Source of the DNA: JBOGEB01 sp050743125
GTDB taxonomy: Bacteria > Actinomycetota > Nitriliruptoria > Euzebyales > Egibacteraceae
DNA: 6,691 nt
Assembly (NCBI GenBank): GCA_050743125.1
Contig: JBOGEB010000214.1
Span: 1 to 6,691, forward strand
Direction of reading: 5' to 3'
Below the pieces are notes generated by a model that made no database searches, was not told where the DNA came from, and was given only the letters and a program-made list of their open reading frames with translations. The position numbers and the translations under genes were made by a program. Shown piece after piece: positions 1 through 6,409 of this stretch (position 1 is its first letter; the number at the start of each line of letters is the position of its first letter).

Positions 1-32
1 AGGCGCAGGCCAATTTCGACACAGTCTGCTTG

Positions 33-38
33 TAGGGT
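33..38 (+). promoter_or_regulatory. possible -10 element of a leaderless pepN promoter
   Basis: The hexamer TAGGGT fits the actinobacterial TANNNT -10 pattern and ends 6 bp before the pepN ATG, so a transcript from it would begin at or very near the start codon. Leaderless mRNAs are common in actinobacteria. No good -35 box lies 16-18 bp upstream (that stretch reads CCAATT or similar), and only 32 bases precede the hexamer in the window. The same AGGG could instead act as a weak ribosome binding site. This is inference only. Confidence 0.22.
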
Positions 39-44
39 GTCCAC

Positions 45-2561
45 ATGACCGCAAAGGATGCCCTCACCCGTGACGAGGCCCATGCCCGGGCCCGCCTGCT
101 CAGCGACCTGCGCTACGAGGTCGCGCTCGACCTTACGGCCAACGAACGCGACTTCGGCAGCCGCACCGTCGTCCGGTTCCGCTGCCGCGAGCCCGGCGCA
201 TCGACCTTCATCGACCTCGACGCCCAGGCGGTGAACGGCGCGACGCTCAACGGGCGGCGCCTCGATTCCGAGGCGTTCGTGGAGGCGCGGCTGGCGCTGG
301 ACGAGCTGGCGGATTCCAACGAGCTCGTCATCGACGCCCGCTGCGCGTACTCGCGGGCAGGCGTCGGCCTGCATTGGTTCCGTGACCCCGTCGATGAGCG
401 GGTCTACCTCCACACCCAGTTCGAGCCGTTCGACGCCCACCGCGTCTTCGCCTGCTTCGACCAGCCGGACCTCAAGGGCACGTTCGCGCTGACCGTCCGT
501 GCGCCGAGTGACTGGGTGGTGGTGAGCAACGGCCGCTGCGTCGAGCGTCAAGGCGACGTCTGGCGCTTCGAGGAAACCCTGCTGATCTCGACGTACATCG
601 TGGCGGTAGTGGCCGGCCCTTACCACTGCGTGCACGATCGGCATGGCGACATCGACCTCGGCGTGTACTGCCGGCAGTCGCTCGCCGAGTACCTCGACCC
701 CGGCGAGGTCATCGAGGTCACCCGGCAGGGGTTCGATTTCTTCACGCAGCTGTTCGCCTACCCCTACCCGTTCGGCAAGTACGACCAGCTGTTCGTCCCC
801 GAGTTCAACTTCGGGGCGATGGAGAATGCGGGCTGCGTGACGTTCGCCGAGCGGCACATCTTCCGGTCCAAGGTCACCGACGCCGCCCGCCTCCAGCGCG
901 CGAGCACGATCCTTCACGAGATGGCGCACATGTGGTTCGGCGACCTCGTGACGATGCGCTGGTGGGACGACCTGTGGCTGAACGAGAGCTTTGCGACGTA
1001 CATGGGGACGCTCGCGCTCGCCGAGTCGACGCGCTTCACCCAGGCGTGGGCGGACTTCGCCCACCAGGTCAAGGCGTGGGCGTACCGCGAGGACCAGCGC
1101 CCGACCACCCACCCGATCGTGGCCGACGTGTTCGACACCGACGTGCTCCACACGCACTTCGACGGGATCACGTACGCGAAGGGCGCGTCGGTGCTCAAGC
1201 AGCTCGTCCACTGGGTCGGCCGGGACGCGTTCCGCGACGGCCTGCGGGGCTACTTCCCGGCCCACCAGTTCGCCAACGCCGAACTCGGCGATTTCCTCAC
1301 GGCGCTCGAGCATAGCTCGGGCCGTGACCTGCGGAACTGGTCCCGCCAGTGGCTGGAGACCGAAGGGATCGCGACCTTGCGGGGTGAGTTCAGCATCGAC
1401 GGGCAGGGCCGGTACACATCCTTCGCGCTGCTCCAGGAGGCGCCGCCGGAGCACCCGACGCTGCGCGACCAACGGCTCGCGCTCGGGCTCTACGAGTCGG
1501 AGGGTGACGGGCTGGCGCGCCGCCGCCGGATCGAGCTCGACGTCGTGGGCGCTCGCACCGAGGTGCCCGAGCTCGTCGGCGAGGCCGTCCCCGACCTCCT
1601 GCTCCTCAACGACGACGACCTCGCGTACCTGAAGGTCCGGCTCGACACGCGGTCGATCGACACGCTGACTGAGCGGCTGGGCAGGCTCGACGCCCCGCTC
1701 GCCCGGGCGCTGTGCTGGGGCGCCCTGTGGGACATGACCCGCGACGCCGAGCTGGCCACCCGACGGTGGGTCCGTCTCGTGGCGGATCACGCCGAGGCCG
1801 AGGATGACGTAGGGGTGCTCCAGACGCTCCTGCGGCAGGCCAGGGGAGCGATCGACCGGTTCGGCGACCCGTCGAACCGGCCGCGGGCACGTACGCGCCT
1901 CGTCGGCGCCGCCCGCGAGGCGCTCGACCGCGCGAAGCCCGGCAGCGATGAGCAGCTCATCTGGGCGCGCTGCCTCATCTCGACGTCCGTCGACCCCAGC
2001 TTCGCTCGAGGCCTGCTCGACGGGAGCCTGGTCGTGGACGGGCTCGTGGTCGACACCGACCTGCGCTGGCTCATCGTCACCCAGCTCGCCTCGGTCGGGG
2101 CACCCGAAGACGTCATCGAGTCCGAGCTCGAGCGCGACCCCACCGACATCGGCATCCGGAGCGCCTGGGCGGCCCGCGCGAGCCGGCCGAACGCGGACGC
2201 GAAGGCCGCCGCCTGGTCGGCGGCGCTGGGTGAGGGCGATGATCCGGATCTGCCACTCGCGACGAAACGAGCGATCCTTGGGGGCTTCTGGCAGCCCGAC
2301 CAGGAGGCGCTGCTCGCTGACTATGCCGAGCGGCGGTGGGTGGAGGCGCTGGAGCGGCTTTGGGTCGAGCACAGCGTCGATGAGGCGCTCGACCTCACCG
2401 GTGTGCTCTACCCCTCCATCTTCGTGGCGCGCGAAGTGGTGGACGCCGCCGATCGTGCCCTCGCCAGCGACAGCCTCCCCCCGCCTGGCCGCCGCTGTGT
2501 AACTGAGGGACGGGACGACACCCTCCGGGCGCTGAGAGCGCGCGCCGCCGACGTCGACTGA
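45..2561 (+). CDS. pepN: aminopeptidase N, M1 family zinc metallopeptidase
   Basis: This 838-aa cytoplasmic enzyme removes N-terminal residues from peptides and takes part in the last steps of protein turnover. The M1 signatures are complete. The exopeptidase motif GAMEN is at residues 257-261. The zinc motif HEMAH is at 291-295, with Glu292 as general base, His291 and His295 as ligands, and the third ligand Glu314 in WLNESFA, 18 residues after the second His. Tyr377 in ITYAKG sits where the transition-state tyrosine is expected. The order is an N-terminal beta domain (about 1-210), the thermolysin-like catalytic domain (about 210-440), and a long helical ERAP1-like C-terminal domain (about 520-830). 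Length and architecture match actinobacterial PepN. There is no signal peptide. The ATG at 45 is chosen because the conserved N-terminus (RYEVALDL, about residues 23-30) follows directly and little sequence lies upstream. The Shine-Dalgarno is weak (AGGG about 8 nt upstream), in keeping with leaderless translation. The gene is intact and converges on a pseudogene 10 bp past its stop. Confidence 0.97.
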   Translation: MTAKDALTRDEAHARARLLSDLRYEVALDLTANERDFGSRTVVRFRCREPGASTFIDLDAQAVNGATLNGRRLDSEAFVEARLALDELADSNELVIDARCAYSRAGVGLHWFRDPVDERVYLHTQFEPFDAHRVFACFDQPDLKGTFALTVRAPSDWVVVSNGRCVERQGDVWRFEETLLISTYIVAVVAGPYHCVHDRHGDIDLGVYCRQSLAEYLDPGEVIEVTRQGFDFFTQLFAYPYPFGKYDQLFVPEFNFGAMENAGCVTFAERHIFRSKVTDAARLQRASTILHEMAHMWFGDLVTMRWWDDLWLNESFATYMGTLALAESTRFTQAWADFAHQVKAWAYREDQRPTTHPIVADVFDTDVLHTHFDGITYAKGASVLKQLVHWVGRDAFRDGLRGYFPAHQFANAELGDFLTALEHSSGRDLRNWSRQWLETEGIATLRGEFSIDGQGRYTSFALLQEAPPEHPTLRDQRLALGLYESEGDGLARRRRIELDVVGARTEVPELVGEAVPDLLLLNDDDLAYLKVRLDTRSIDTLTERLGRLDAPLARALCWGALWDMTRDAELATRRWVRLVADHAEAEDDVGVLQTLLRQARGAIDRFGDPSNRPRARTRLVGAAREALDRAKPGSDEQLIWARCLISTSVDPSFARGLLDGSLVVDGLVVDTDLRWLIVTQLASVGAPEDVIESELERDPTDIGIRSAWAARASRPNADAKAAAWSAALGEGDDPDLPLATKRAILGGFWQPDQEALLADYAERRWVEALERLWVEHSVDEALDLTGVLYPSIFVAREVVDAADRALASDSLPPPGRRCVTEGRDDTLRALRARAADVD

Positions 2562-2571
2562 CCCGGGCTGG

Positions 2572-3179
2572 TTACTGCTGTACCGCTTGATCAAACAGGC
2601 GTTTCAGCGTCGGGCTTGGCGGAGGCGTTGCCGGTGCGCAAGTAGTGCCCCAGCCACGCAGGATCGGGTTGAGGTCAGCGTTGACCTGCCGGATGTTGAT
2701 GTGGCAGCGGTTGCGGCCGGGCTCACCGCGCACCGCCAGATACCGGTAGGCCGTACGGCACTCCGTGCTTGCATCGACCACCAACCGCTGTGCGATCGTC
2801 ATCCCATGACGGACCGCTCGGCGCAGCCAACGACGCGCCGTGCTCTCCGGTACCCTCAACTCCCGGCGCTCCGTCGATGCCCCATTCCCGCTCCGCCTTG
2901 GCCGTCAACGCCCAACCGGTCAGGCTGGCCAGATCCACCCGGCCGGCCACCAGCACATCCGGCGCCAGCGAATGCGACCGCTGCCCACACTCACGGTTGG
3001 CGCAGCGCACCAGATGAAACCGCTACCGGCCCGCGCCGGGCCGCCCGTGGCCACCACCCGTCAAACGTCACCCAACCATGCCCGCACACCGGGCAGCGCT
3101 CCGGCCGTGGCGAGGCCACCCGGCCTTGACAGGCCAGCCGCGCATCGACCCGCTGCTCGTGGCGAAACACGATCAGCAC
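2572..3179 (-). pseudogene. broken zinc-ribbon/HTH protein, DUF6431-like, split over three frames
   Basis: Read on the minus strand, one protein can be followed through three frames. The first piece opens at a GTG at 3179, runs VLIVFRHEQRVDARLACQG, and then shows a CPVCGHGW zinc-ribbon half and FDGWWPR. A shift between about 3045 and 3020 leads to RFHLVRCANRECG, the second Cys pair (C-x4-C), and LAPDVLVAGRVDLASLTGW. Near 2865-2885 the frame changes again: GHRR is readable in one frame, and RELRVPESTARRWLRRA, a helix-turn-helix recognition region, in the next. That frame ends at a TAA at 2572-2574. The order of N-terminal LIV-E, zinc ribbon and HTH with WLRR resembles, from memory, DUF6431-type proteins found near actinobacterial insertion sequences. 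That family name is inference; the broken frames are seen directly. The plus-strand 180-codon frame over the same bases is low-complexity antisense sequence. The last part, after the HTH, I do not recognise. Confidence 0.65.
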
Positions 3180-3252
3180 CGGCTGCTAACTCAGCCCAGA
3201 CCCCCGAGTGCCCACTGCACCGCAGGGGCGACTCATCCCAACAGCGACATCC

Positions 3253-3289
3253 TGGCTGTCTGCATCCCCGACAACAACCCTGACAGCCA
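3253..3289. repeat. 8-bp perfect inverted repeat upstream of the broken zinc-ribbon gene
   Basis: TGGCTGTC at 3253-3260 and GACAGCCA at 3282-3289 are perfect inverted copies around a 21-base loop. They lie about 75-110 bp upstream of the GTG start of the minus-strand pseudogene, and 55 bp past the stop of the next gene upstream. Possible roles are an operator for the HTH protein, an RNA hairpin or a remnant of an insertion-sequence end. Nothing in the sequence decides between these. No T-tract follows on either strand, so a classical intrinsic terminator is unlikely. Confidence 0.4.
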
Positions 3290-3343
3290 CGCTGCGCCGA
3301 TGGCCCCCACCATGCGAACTGACTTCAGCGGCCCGCCACAGGG

Positions 3344-3673
3344 TCAGCCCCGGCCAACTGCCTTCTCGAGCTCGGCTTTCGTCATCTTCGACCGGCCCTT
3401 GATGCCCTTCTTTTTGGCTTCGTTGTACAGCTGGTCCCGCGTCCGTCCTCCCGAACCCTTGTGGGAACGCAGTCCACCACGGCGAGCCGACGAGATGTCC
3501 TGGACGGAGGTCCGGCTTGCTTCCTTGGCCTCCCCCGCCCGAGCACGCTCCTTGTTGACCGTCCGCGCCGCGATCTCCTTGGCTTCGTCCTCGGGGCGGC
3601 CTCGTTGCTCGAGCCCTTCTTTGATGTGCTCGTACTGCCGCTCCCGCTTCTTGCTCCATGCGCGCTGAGGCAT
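3344..3673 (-). CDS. small basic protein with Rho-N-like C-terminus ('plasmid stabilization protein' type)
   Basis: This is a 109-aa, very hydrophilic, Lys/Arg/Glu-rich protein with no membrane segment or signal peptide. The N-terminal half (about 3-50) is charged and probably helical, containing the block EEGLEQRGRPEDEAKE-like (KEGLEQRG at 18-25) and AARTVNKERARAGE. The middle (about 55-78) is Ser/Gly-rich. The tail, from TRDQLYNEAKKKGIKG to TKAELEKAV (about 78-106), has the spacing of a Rho N-terminal/SAP-like nucleic-acid-binding helix pair. From memory, near-identical proteins occur widely in actinobacteria under the automatic name 'plasmid stabilization protein'; I know of no experiment supporting that role. 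The ATG at 3673 is preferred, with GGGG 5 bases upstream. A GTG at 3688 is in frame, but a stop codon directly precedes it. The gene ends TGA at 3344-3346. It is on the same strand as the phosphatase-like gene upstream, 326 bp away, so it probably has its own promoter. Nucleic-acid binding is inference. Confidence 0.85.
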   Translation of the reverse strand: MPQRAWSKKRERQYEHIKEGLEQRGRPEDEAKEIAARTVNKERARAGEAKEASRTSVQDISSARRGGLRSHKGSGGRTRDQLYNEAKKKGIKGRSKMTKAELEKAVGRG

Positions 3674-3705
3674 CGTTACCCCGTTCACCTAGCCGGCCGT
3701 TGTGT

Positions 3706-3734
3706 CCGTTCTGTCAACGGGCATGTTGTGCCCG
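3706..3734. repeat. two adjacent short palindromes upstream of the small basic protein
   Basis: CCGTT (3706-3710) pairs with AACGG (3716-3720) around a 5-base loop. Directly next to it, and overlapping by three bases, CGGGCA (3718-3723) pairs with TGCCCG (3729-3734) around TGTTG. The two cannot form fully at once. The first palindrome straddles a minus-strand TTGACA, so it could be an operator over a -35 box. The pair lies 33-61 bases upstream of the ATG at 3673, in the likely promoter or leader. Function is inferred from position only. Confidence 0.4.
3712..3717 (-). promoter_or_regulatory. candidate -35 box for the small basic protein
   Basis: The minus strand reads TTGACA here, an exact match to the housekeeping -35 consensus, 38 bases upstream of the ATG at 3673. 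The -10 side is poor: at 17-20 bp spacing one finds GGCTAG, CTAGGT or TAGGTG, none of them a good TANNNT match. A second TTGACA at 3829-3824 is followed after 16 bp by TAGGTC, equally imperfect. Either could drive the gene. Confidence 0.25.
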
Positions 3735-3830
3735 GGCGGCGAAGGCCCCAAACGGTGATCAGGCAAGCCCTGTTCGGCGCGCACCACATCTCTGCTGCTG
3801 CGACCTACGGGAACTGCGGAGCCTGTCAAG

Positions 3831-3880
3831 CCTTTGAGACGTTTCAGCTAGGAGTTTACCGAGTCGTCTCCTTTGAGTCG
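3831..3880. repeat. 11-base direct repeat, 39-bp period
   Basis: CCTTTGAGACG at 3831-3841 recurs as CCTTTGAGTCG at 3870-3880, with 10 of 11 bases identical. An inverted GAGACG (3836-3841) / CGTCTC (3865-3870) pair lies within the same 50 bases. The spacing is near four helical turns, so paired binding of one regulator is conceivable, as is debris of a mobile-element end. There are only two copies and no array. Confidence 0.35.
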
Positions 3881-3999
3881 TGGCCGGTTGATCCAGGCGT
3901 GCTCGGGTAGCGCCGTGGGCTTCCGGGTGGTTTACGGACGAACCGGCCGGGATGGGTCTGGTAAGCGACGTCGAGCACCTGCTGGGAATAGGATCAGGG

Positions 4000-5412
4000 C
4001 TATAGTGCGCCGTTTTTCCATAGTCCCCAAATGGCGAAAGTCATCCCTAGGTCCCCCGGGCCGCCCGGGCCGGTGTCGCCTTGGATGTTTACGAATAGTG
4101 TCTGCCCGTCGGGGCTGAACGTGGCGCCGGCCCATTCGCGATTGTTCGCGAGGTTTTGGGCGAAGTCGAAGATTCGCCCGTCACGCGTTAGCCCTCGCAG
4201 GAACAGGTGATCGCGATCACCGTCCTCGCAGAGCACGATCCCTCCGCGTGGTGTGACGGTGATGTTGTCCGGGTTGTCAAGCACCGCCTCGTCGGGTGAT
4301 TCGAAGATTAGCCGGAGTATCCCGTGATTGGTGCCAGCGGGTCGGTACTCCCACACCTGGCCCTCCTCGACGTCACCGCCACTGGTGGCGTTGAAATAGA
4401 CCGTGTTGTTGCCCCACCAGCAACCCTCCAGCCGAGCGAAGGTCGCACCGCCCTTGGCGAATCCCTGCTGGTACACGGCCAAGTCGTTGACTGCAGCGTC
4501 CTGAGGGTCGGGGTTGTCAATGTCGACCCAGACCACCGGCAAGGCCCGTCCCATCCGCTGGCCAGTGCGGGTGTCGTAGCTCGGCTGGTTGTGGATAGCC
4601 AGCATCTGCAGCCTCCCGCCGGCACGCAGGTTGCGGGGCCTGCTCGGGAGGAAACGATAGAAGCCGGCCGTCGCGCGGTCCTCGGTCTCGTAGATGATCC
4701 CGGTCCTGGGGTCGACCGCCACGGCTTCGTGCACGAACCGCCCCATCGCCCGCAGCGGCTCGGCAGCCACAGTGTTCTGGGCTGCGGCCGGCACCTCGAA
4801 GACGTACCCGTGCTCCTGCTCCCAGCCTTGGGCCCGACCCTGGGTGGTCTCCTCGCAGCTCAGCCAGCTGCCCCAAGGCGTCGGCCCGCCAGCGCAATTG
4901 ACGATCGTGCCACCCAGGCTGACGAAAGACTGGGTCAGCTTGCGCTCACCAGACGGGGTGACCTTGACCTCCAGGGAGGTCGTGCCGCCCCCGCCACGCC
5001 GATCGTAGGCGGTGGCAGTGGTACCGATCAACTTGGCAGTCTGCGGAGGGAAGCGGTCCTCGTGGTTCCGAATCAGCCGAATGCTGCCGTTTGGCAACGG
5101 CAGCGCGCCCATGCCGTCGTGGGCGCGCGGAGTAGGTCTGCCGTTGGACATTGGACTGCCCTCGACGCCGAACATCACGTAGGTGAACCCTTGGGGCAGG
5201 GCAAGCTCAGGGCCTGCCGGACGCAGCGGCCCATAGCCGCCGTCGCCGCGGCCAGCCGTACCCGGCTGTCGTCCCTCCTGTGCAACGGCTGCGCGAGCCG
5301 CCAGGCCCTGCAGCGGCCCCAGGGTGGCCGCCGTGCTCCCCAGCAGCGTAGCGGTGCCGCCCAGGAATCGGCGCCGGTGGATCGTTTGCAGATTTCGCTC
5401 AGCGTCAGTCAT
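4000..5412 (-). CDS. Tat-exported PhoX-family (DUF839) phosphatase-like protein
   Basis: This 470-aa protein begins with a twin-arginine signal: HRRRFLGG at 12-19, a hydrophobic Ala/Leu stretch to about 44, and a likely cleavage AVA|QE after residue 44. The mature part carries the PhoX/DUF839 hallmarks in order: RNHED (115-119), the strongly conserved block around TPWGSWLSCEE (178-188) preceded by NCAGG, GRFVHEAVAVDP (224-235), YETED (241-245), LEGCWW (328-333), DNPDNI (379-384), LCEDGD (394-399), and EWAGATFSPDG (426-436) followed by LFVNIQ. Family members are calcium- and iron-dependent phosphomonoesterases folded as a beta-propeller, with a Cys and several Glu as metal ligands. Their usual job is releasing phosphate from organic esters outside the cytoplasm. 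The protein is shorter than well-studied PhoX enzymes (around 600 aa or more), so its substrate is uncertain. The start at 5412 is fixed by AAGGAG 8 bases upstream and by placement of the Tat signal; an upstream in-frame extension to 5475 is rejected. The gene stands alone on its strand. Confidence 0.93.
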   Translation of the reverse strand: MTDAERNLQTIHRRRFLGGTATLLGSTAATLGPLQGLAARAAVAQEGRQPGTAGRGDGGYGPLRPAGPELALPQGFTYVMFGVEGSPMSNGRPTPRAHDGMGALPLPNGSIRLIRNHEDRFPPQTAKLIGTTATAYDRRGGGGTTSLEVKVTPSGERKLTQSFVSLGGTIVNCAGGPTPWGSWLSCEETTQGRAQGWEQEHGYVFEVPAAAQNTVAAEPLRAMGRFVHEAVAVDPRTGIIYETEDRATAGFYRFLPSRPRNLRAGGRLQMLAIHNQPSYDTRTGQRMGRALPVVWVDIDNPDPQDAAVNDLAVYQQGFAKGGATFARLEGCWWGNNTVYFNATSGGDVEEGQVWEYRPAGTNHGILRLIFESPDEAVLDNPDNITVTPRGGIVLCEDGDRDHLFLRGLTRDGRIFDFAQNLANNREWAGATFSPDGQTLFVNIQGDTGPGGPGDLGMTFAIWGLWKNGAL

Positions 5413-5420
5413 ACATACGG

Positions 5421-5426
5421 CTCCTT
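5421..5426 (-). promoter_or_regulatory. strong Shine-Dalgarno deciding the PhoX-like start
   Basis: The minus strand reads AAGGAG here, followed by 8 bases and then ATG at 5412-5410. It is the best ribosome binding site in the window and selects this ATG over the in-frame upstream start near 5475. Confidence 0.85.
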
Positions 5427-5576
5427 GAATCGAATTTGCAGCTCGCCGGGCGCTGTCCGCCCCAGAAACCTGCACGGTACAGAAACCGGTTCACGCCTTG
5501 GTGGAGACAAGTAATCGAGAAGGTGAGCACAGAATAAACAATCAATGGTTCCACCACCGTGGCCCAGATAATTGGT

Positions 5577-5602
5577 ATAACACGGATGAAGCAAGGTGTT
5601 AT
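5577..5602. repeat. 7-bp perfect inverted repeat in the PhoX-like upstream region
   Basis: ATAACAC (5577-5583) and GTGTTAT (5596-5602) are perfect inverted copies separated by 12 bases. Arm centres are 19 bp apart, just under two helical turns, which suits a dimeric regulator. The site overlaps the candidate promoter boxes about 155-190 bases upstream of the PhoX-like ATG. An operator role is inferred from symmetry and position alone. Confidence 0.4.
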
Positions 5603-5759
5603 GCATCAAAATCTGGCGAGGATCTGATCTGAACCAATATGGCGCAAAGTCCGGCGTGAGAAGATTCTTCTTGCAGGCGGCGTCTATGCGGCATCGCCAG
5701 GAACATGGCGCAGGGTCAAGCGCCGGTCGTTTCTGTGAGGCCGGCCCCGAAAACAGGAT

Positions 5760-6015
5760 TCACGATCTGTGCCGTAAGGCCAGGGTCAGGTCGGCCTCAT
5801 CAAGCTCCCGTACTTGAGTGATTTCCCGTACTCGGCCATAGCGCTCGAATGTTGTTACGGGTAGGCATCAGGTTTAGTGATTCGTGGCCTGCCTTGATGT
5901 GCGATCCGCTCAGCGTCGTCGAACGCTTTGGTGTTAAGCAGCCGGAGCATTGGTGTGACCAGGATGTGGGGGTCACCCAAGATCTCGGCAAAGTCTGTGG
6001 CGTAGCCCGCTGGCC
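5760..6015 (-). pseudogene. unidentified gene remnant, probably frameshifted
   Basis: Two minus-strand frames join into one protein-like stretch. The upstream frame (about 6001 down to a TAA at 5857-5855) reads ATDFAEILGDPHILVTPML, then RLLNTKAFDDAERIAHQGRP and RITKPDAYP. The downstream frame, opening after a TGA at 5870-5868, reads PVTTFERYGRVREITQVREL and then DEADLTLALRHRS, to a TGA at 5762-5760. The frames overlap by about a dozen bases, where a single indel would fuse them. Composition is balanced, with an alternation of charged and aliphatic residues typical of folded protein and unlike the antisense frames here. I do not recognise the family. The start is undefined, and Pro/Arg/Ser-rich sequence upstream of about 6010 looks non-coding. 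It could still be chance. Confidence 0.3.
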
Positions 6016-6084
6016 TGGTGTGACGCCCGGGTGCTGACTTTCCGCGAGGGGGGCTGGCAGAGGTCGTGCGTGCTGGCAAGCGTG

Positions 6085-6409
6085 CGCGAGGGTTTGGCGG
6101 TGCGGCCTGTCCGGGGTGACGAGGTCGGTCGGTTCAACGCCTGTTTGGATGAGCGTCACTGGCTTGGGCATTGTCGGTGAGACGGTGCGCTGCGTCGCGA
6201 CCGAGCGGGACCGATGGGTCGCGGTGCTGGGTTTCGGCTCGGCGGCGTTGGCGTGTGCCCCCAGAGGCCGCTGGGTTGGCTGGTCCAAACAGCAGCAGCT
6301 CGCCCGCCTGCGCTGCGTCGTGAGCAACCAGCGCTTCTGTGTTCTGCCGGAGGGCCGAAGGCCCGACCTGGCCTGTGCGGTGCTGGCGCGGGCGCTGCGG
6401 CGGCTGTCG
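6085..6409 (+). pseudogene. DruA-like (DUF4338) domain remnant of a transposase-associated protein
   Basis: The plus strand reads REGLAVRPVRGDEVGRFN, then CLDERHWLGH, in one frame up to about 6171. It meets a TGA at 6178-6180 and resumes in the next frame from 6173 with VGETVRC, RDRWVAVLGFGSAALACAP, RGRWVGWS, LARLRCVVSNQRFCVLPEG and RRPDLACAVLARALRRLS. This order (RFN-LD-HWLG, VGE, GFGSAA, IGW-type WVGWS, NQRF-LP, LA-LARxLRRLS) is that of the DUF4338/DruA domain. The domain occurs both in Druantia defence proteins and, in many bacteria, in front of ISAs1-type transposases. A few bases have been lost around 6172, and the domain stops after RRLS: the following Glu-Thr-Phe-Val-Asp segment I would expect from the family is missing. 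No credible start codon is visible. The abutting transposase sequence makes it a mobile-element remnant. Confidence 0.7.

Larger units (their letters stand above)
3674..3999. other. non-coding stretch with short repeats between two minus-strand genes
   Basis: I see no convincing gene in these 326 bases. Frames crossing it lack a start with a ribosome binding site and recognisable protein patterns. On the minus strand it holds two exact TTGACA hexamers (3712-3717 and 3824-3829, read leftwards), two adjacent small hairpins (3706-3734) and an 11-base direct repeat (3831-3880). It must contain the promoter of the small basic protein and the transcription end of the phosphatase-like gene, but there is no GC-rich hairpin with a T-tract after the stop at 4000. 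Confidence 0.6.
5409..5606 (-). other. possible upstream ORF ending in ATGA overlap with the PhoX-like start
   Basis: An open frame of 65 codons starts at ATG 5606 (or TTG 5609) and stops at a TGA (5411-5409) that overlaps the phosphatase-like ATG as ATGA, the arrangement seen in translational coupling. There is no ribosome binding site in front of it, and its sequence (for example TIDCLFCAHLLDYL) matches nothing I know. Its last codons contain the Shine-Dalgarno of the downstream gene, which constrains them for another reason. It could be chance. Confidence 0.15.
5413..5759. other. AT-richer leader and upstream region of the PhoX-like gene
   Basis: These 347 bases hold no convincing gene. 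The part from about 5500 to 5640 is visibly richer in A/T than the flanking genes, as expected for a regulatory region. Read on the minus strand, TTGCTT (5594-5589) and TTATCT (5571-5566) sit 17 bp apart, and TATACC (5579-5574) lies between them; these are weak promoter candidates. A 73-codon plus-strand frame (5596-5817) ends in a low-complexity Ser/Arg run and has no recognisable pattern. No clear pair of Pho-box repeats is present, although PhoX-type genes are often phosphate-regulated. Confidence 0.5.

Noticed and set aside
2587..3129. A 180-codon plus-strand open frame
   Set aside because: Pro/Arg/Ala-rich and antisense to the zinc-ribbon/HTH pseudogene, whose Cys pairs and HTH are readable on the minus strand.
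3186..3659. A 157-codon minus-strand frame overlapping the small basic protein
   Set aside because: It is a shifted frame of the 3344-3673 gene, with repetitive Gly/Arg content and no ribosome binding site.
5486..5496. A GTTCACGCC-like Pho-box half site upstream of the PhoX-like gene
   Set aside because: A Pho box needs at least two direct repeats at 11-bp spacing; the adjacent 11 bases do not match.
4324..5514. A 396-codon plus-strand open frame
   Set aside because: It is antisense to the well-supported PhoX-like gene, lacks recognisable motifs, and is explained by G/C bias at third codon positions.
6085..6409. A Druantia anti-phage defence locus, suggested by the DruA-like domain
   Set aside because: The domain is truncated and frameshifted and joined to ISAs1 transposase sequence; none of the other Druantia genes (such as the large helicase DruE) is in the window.
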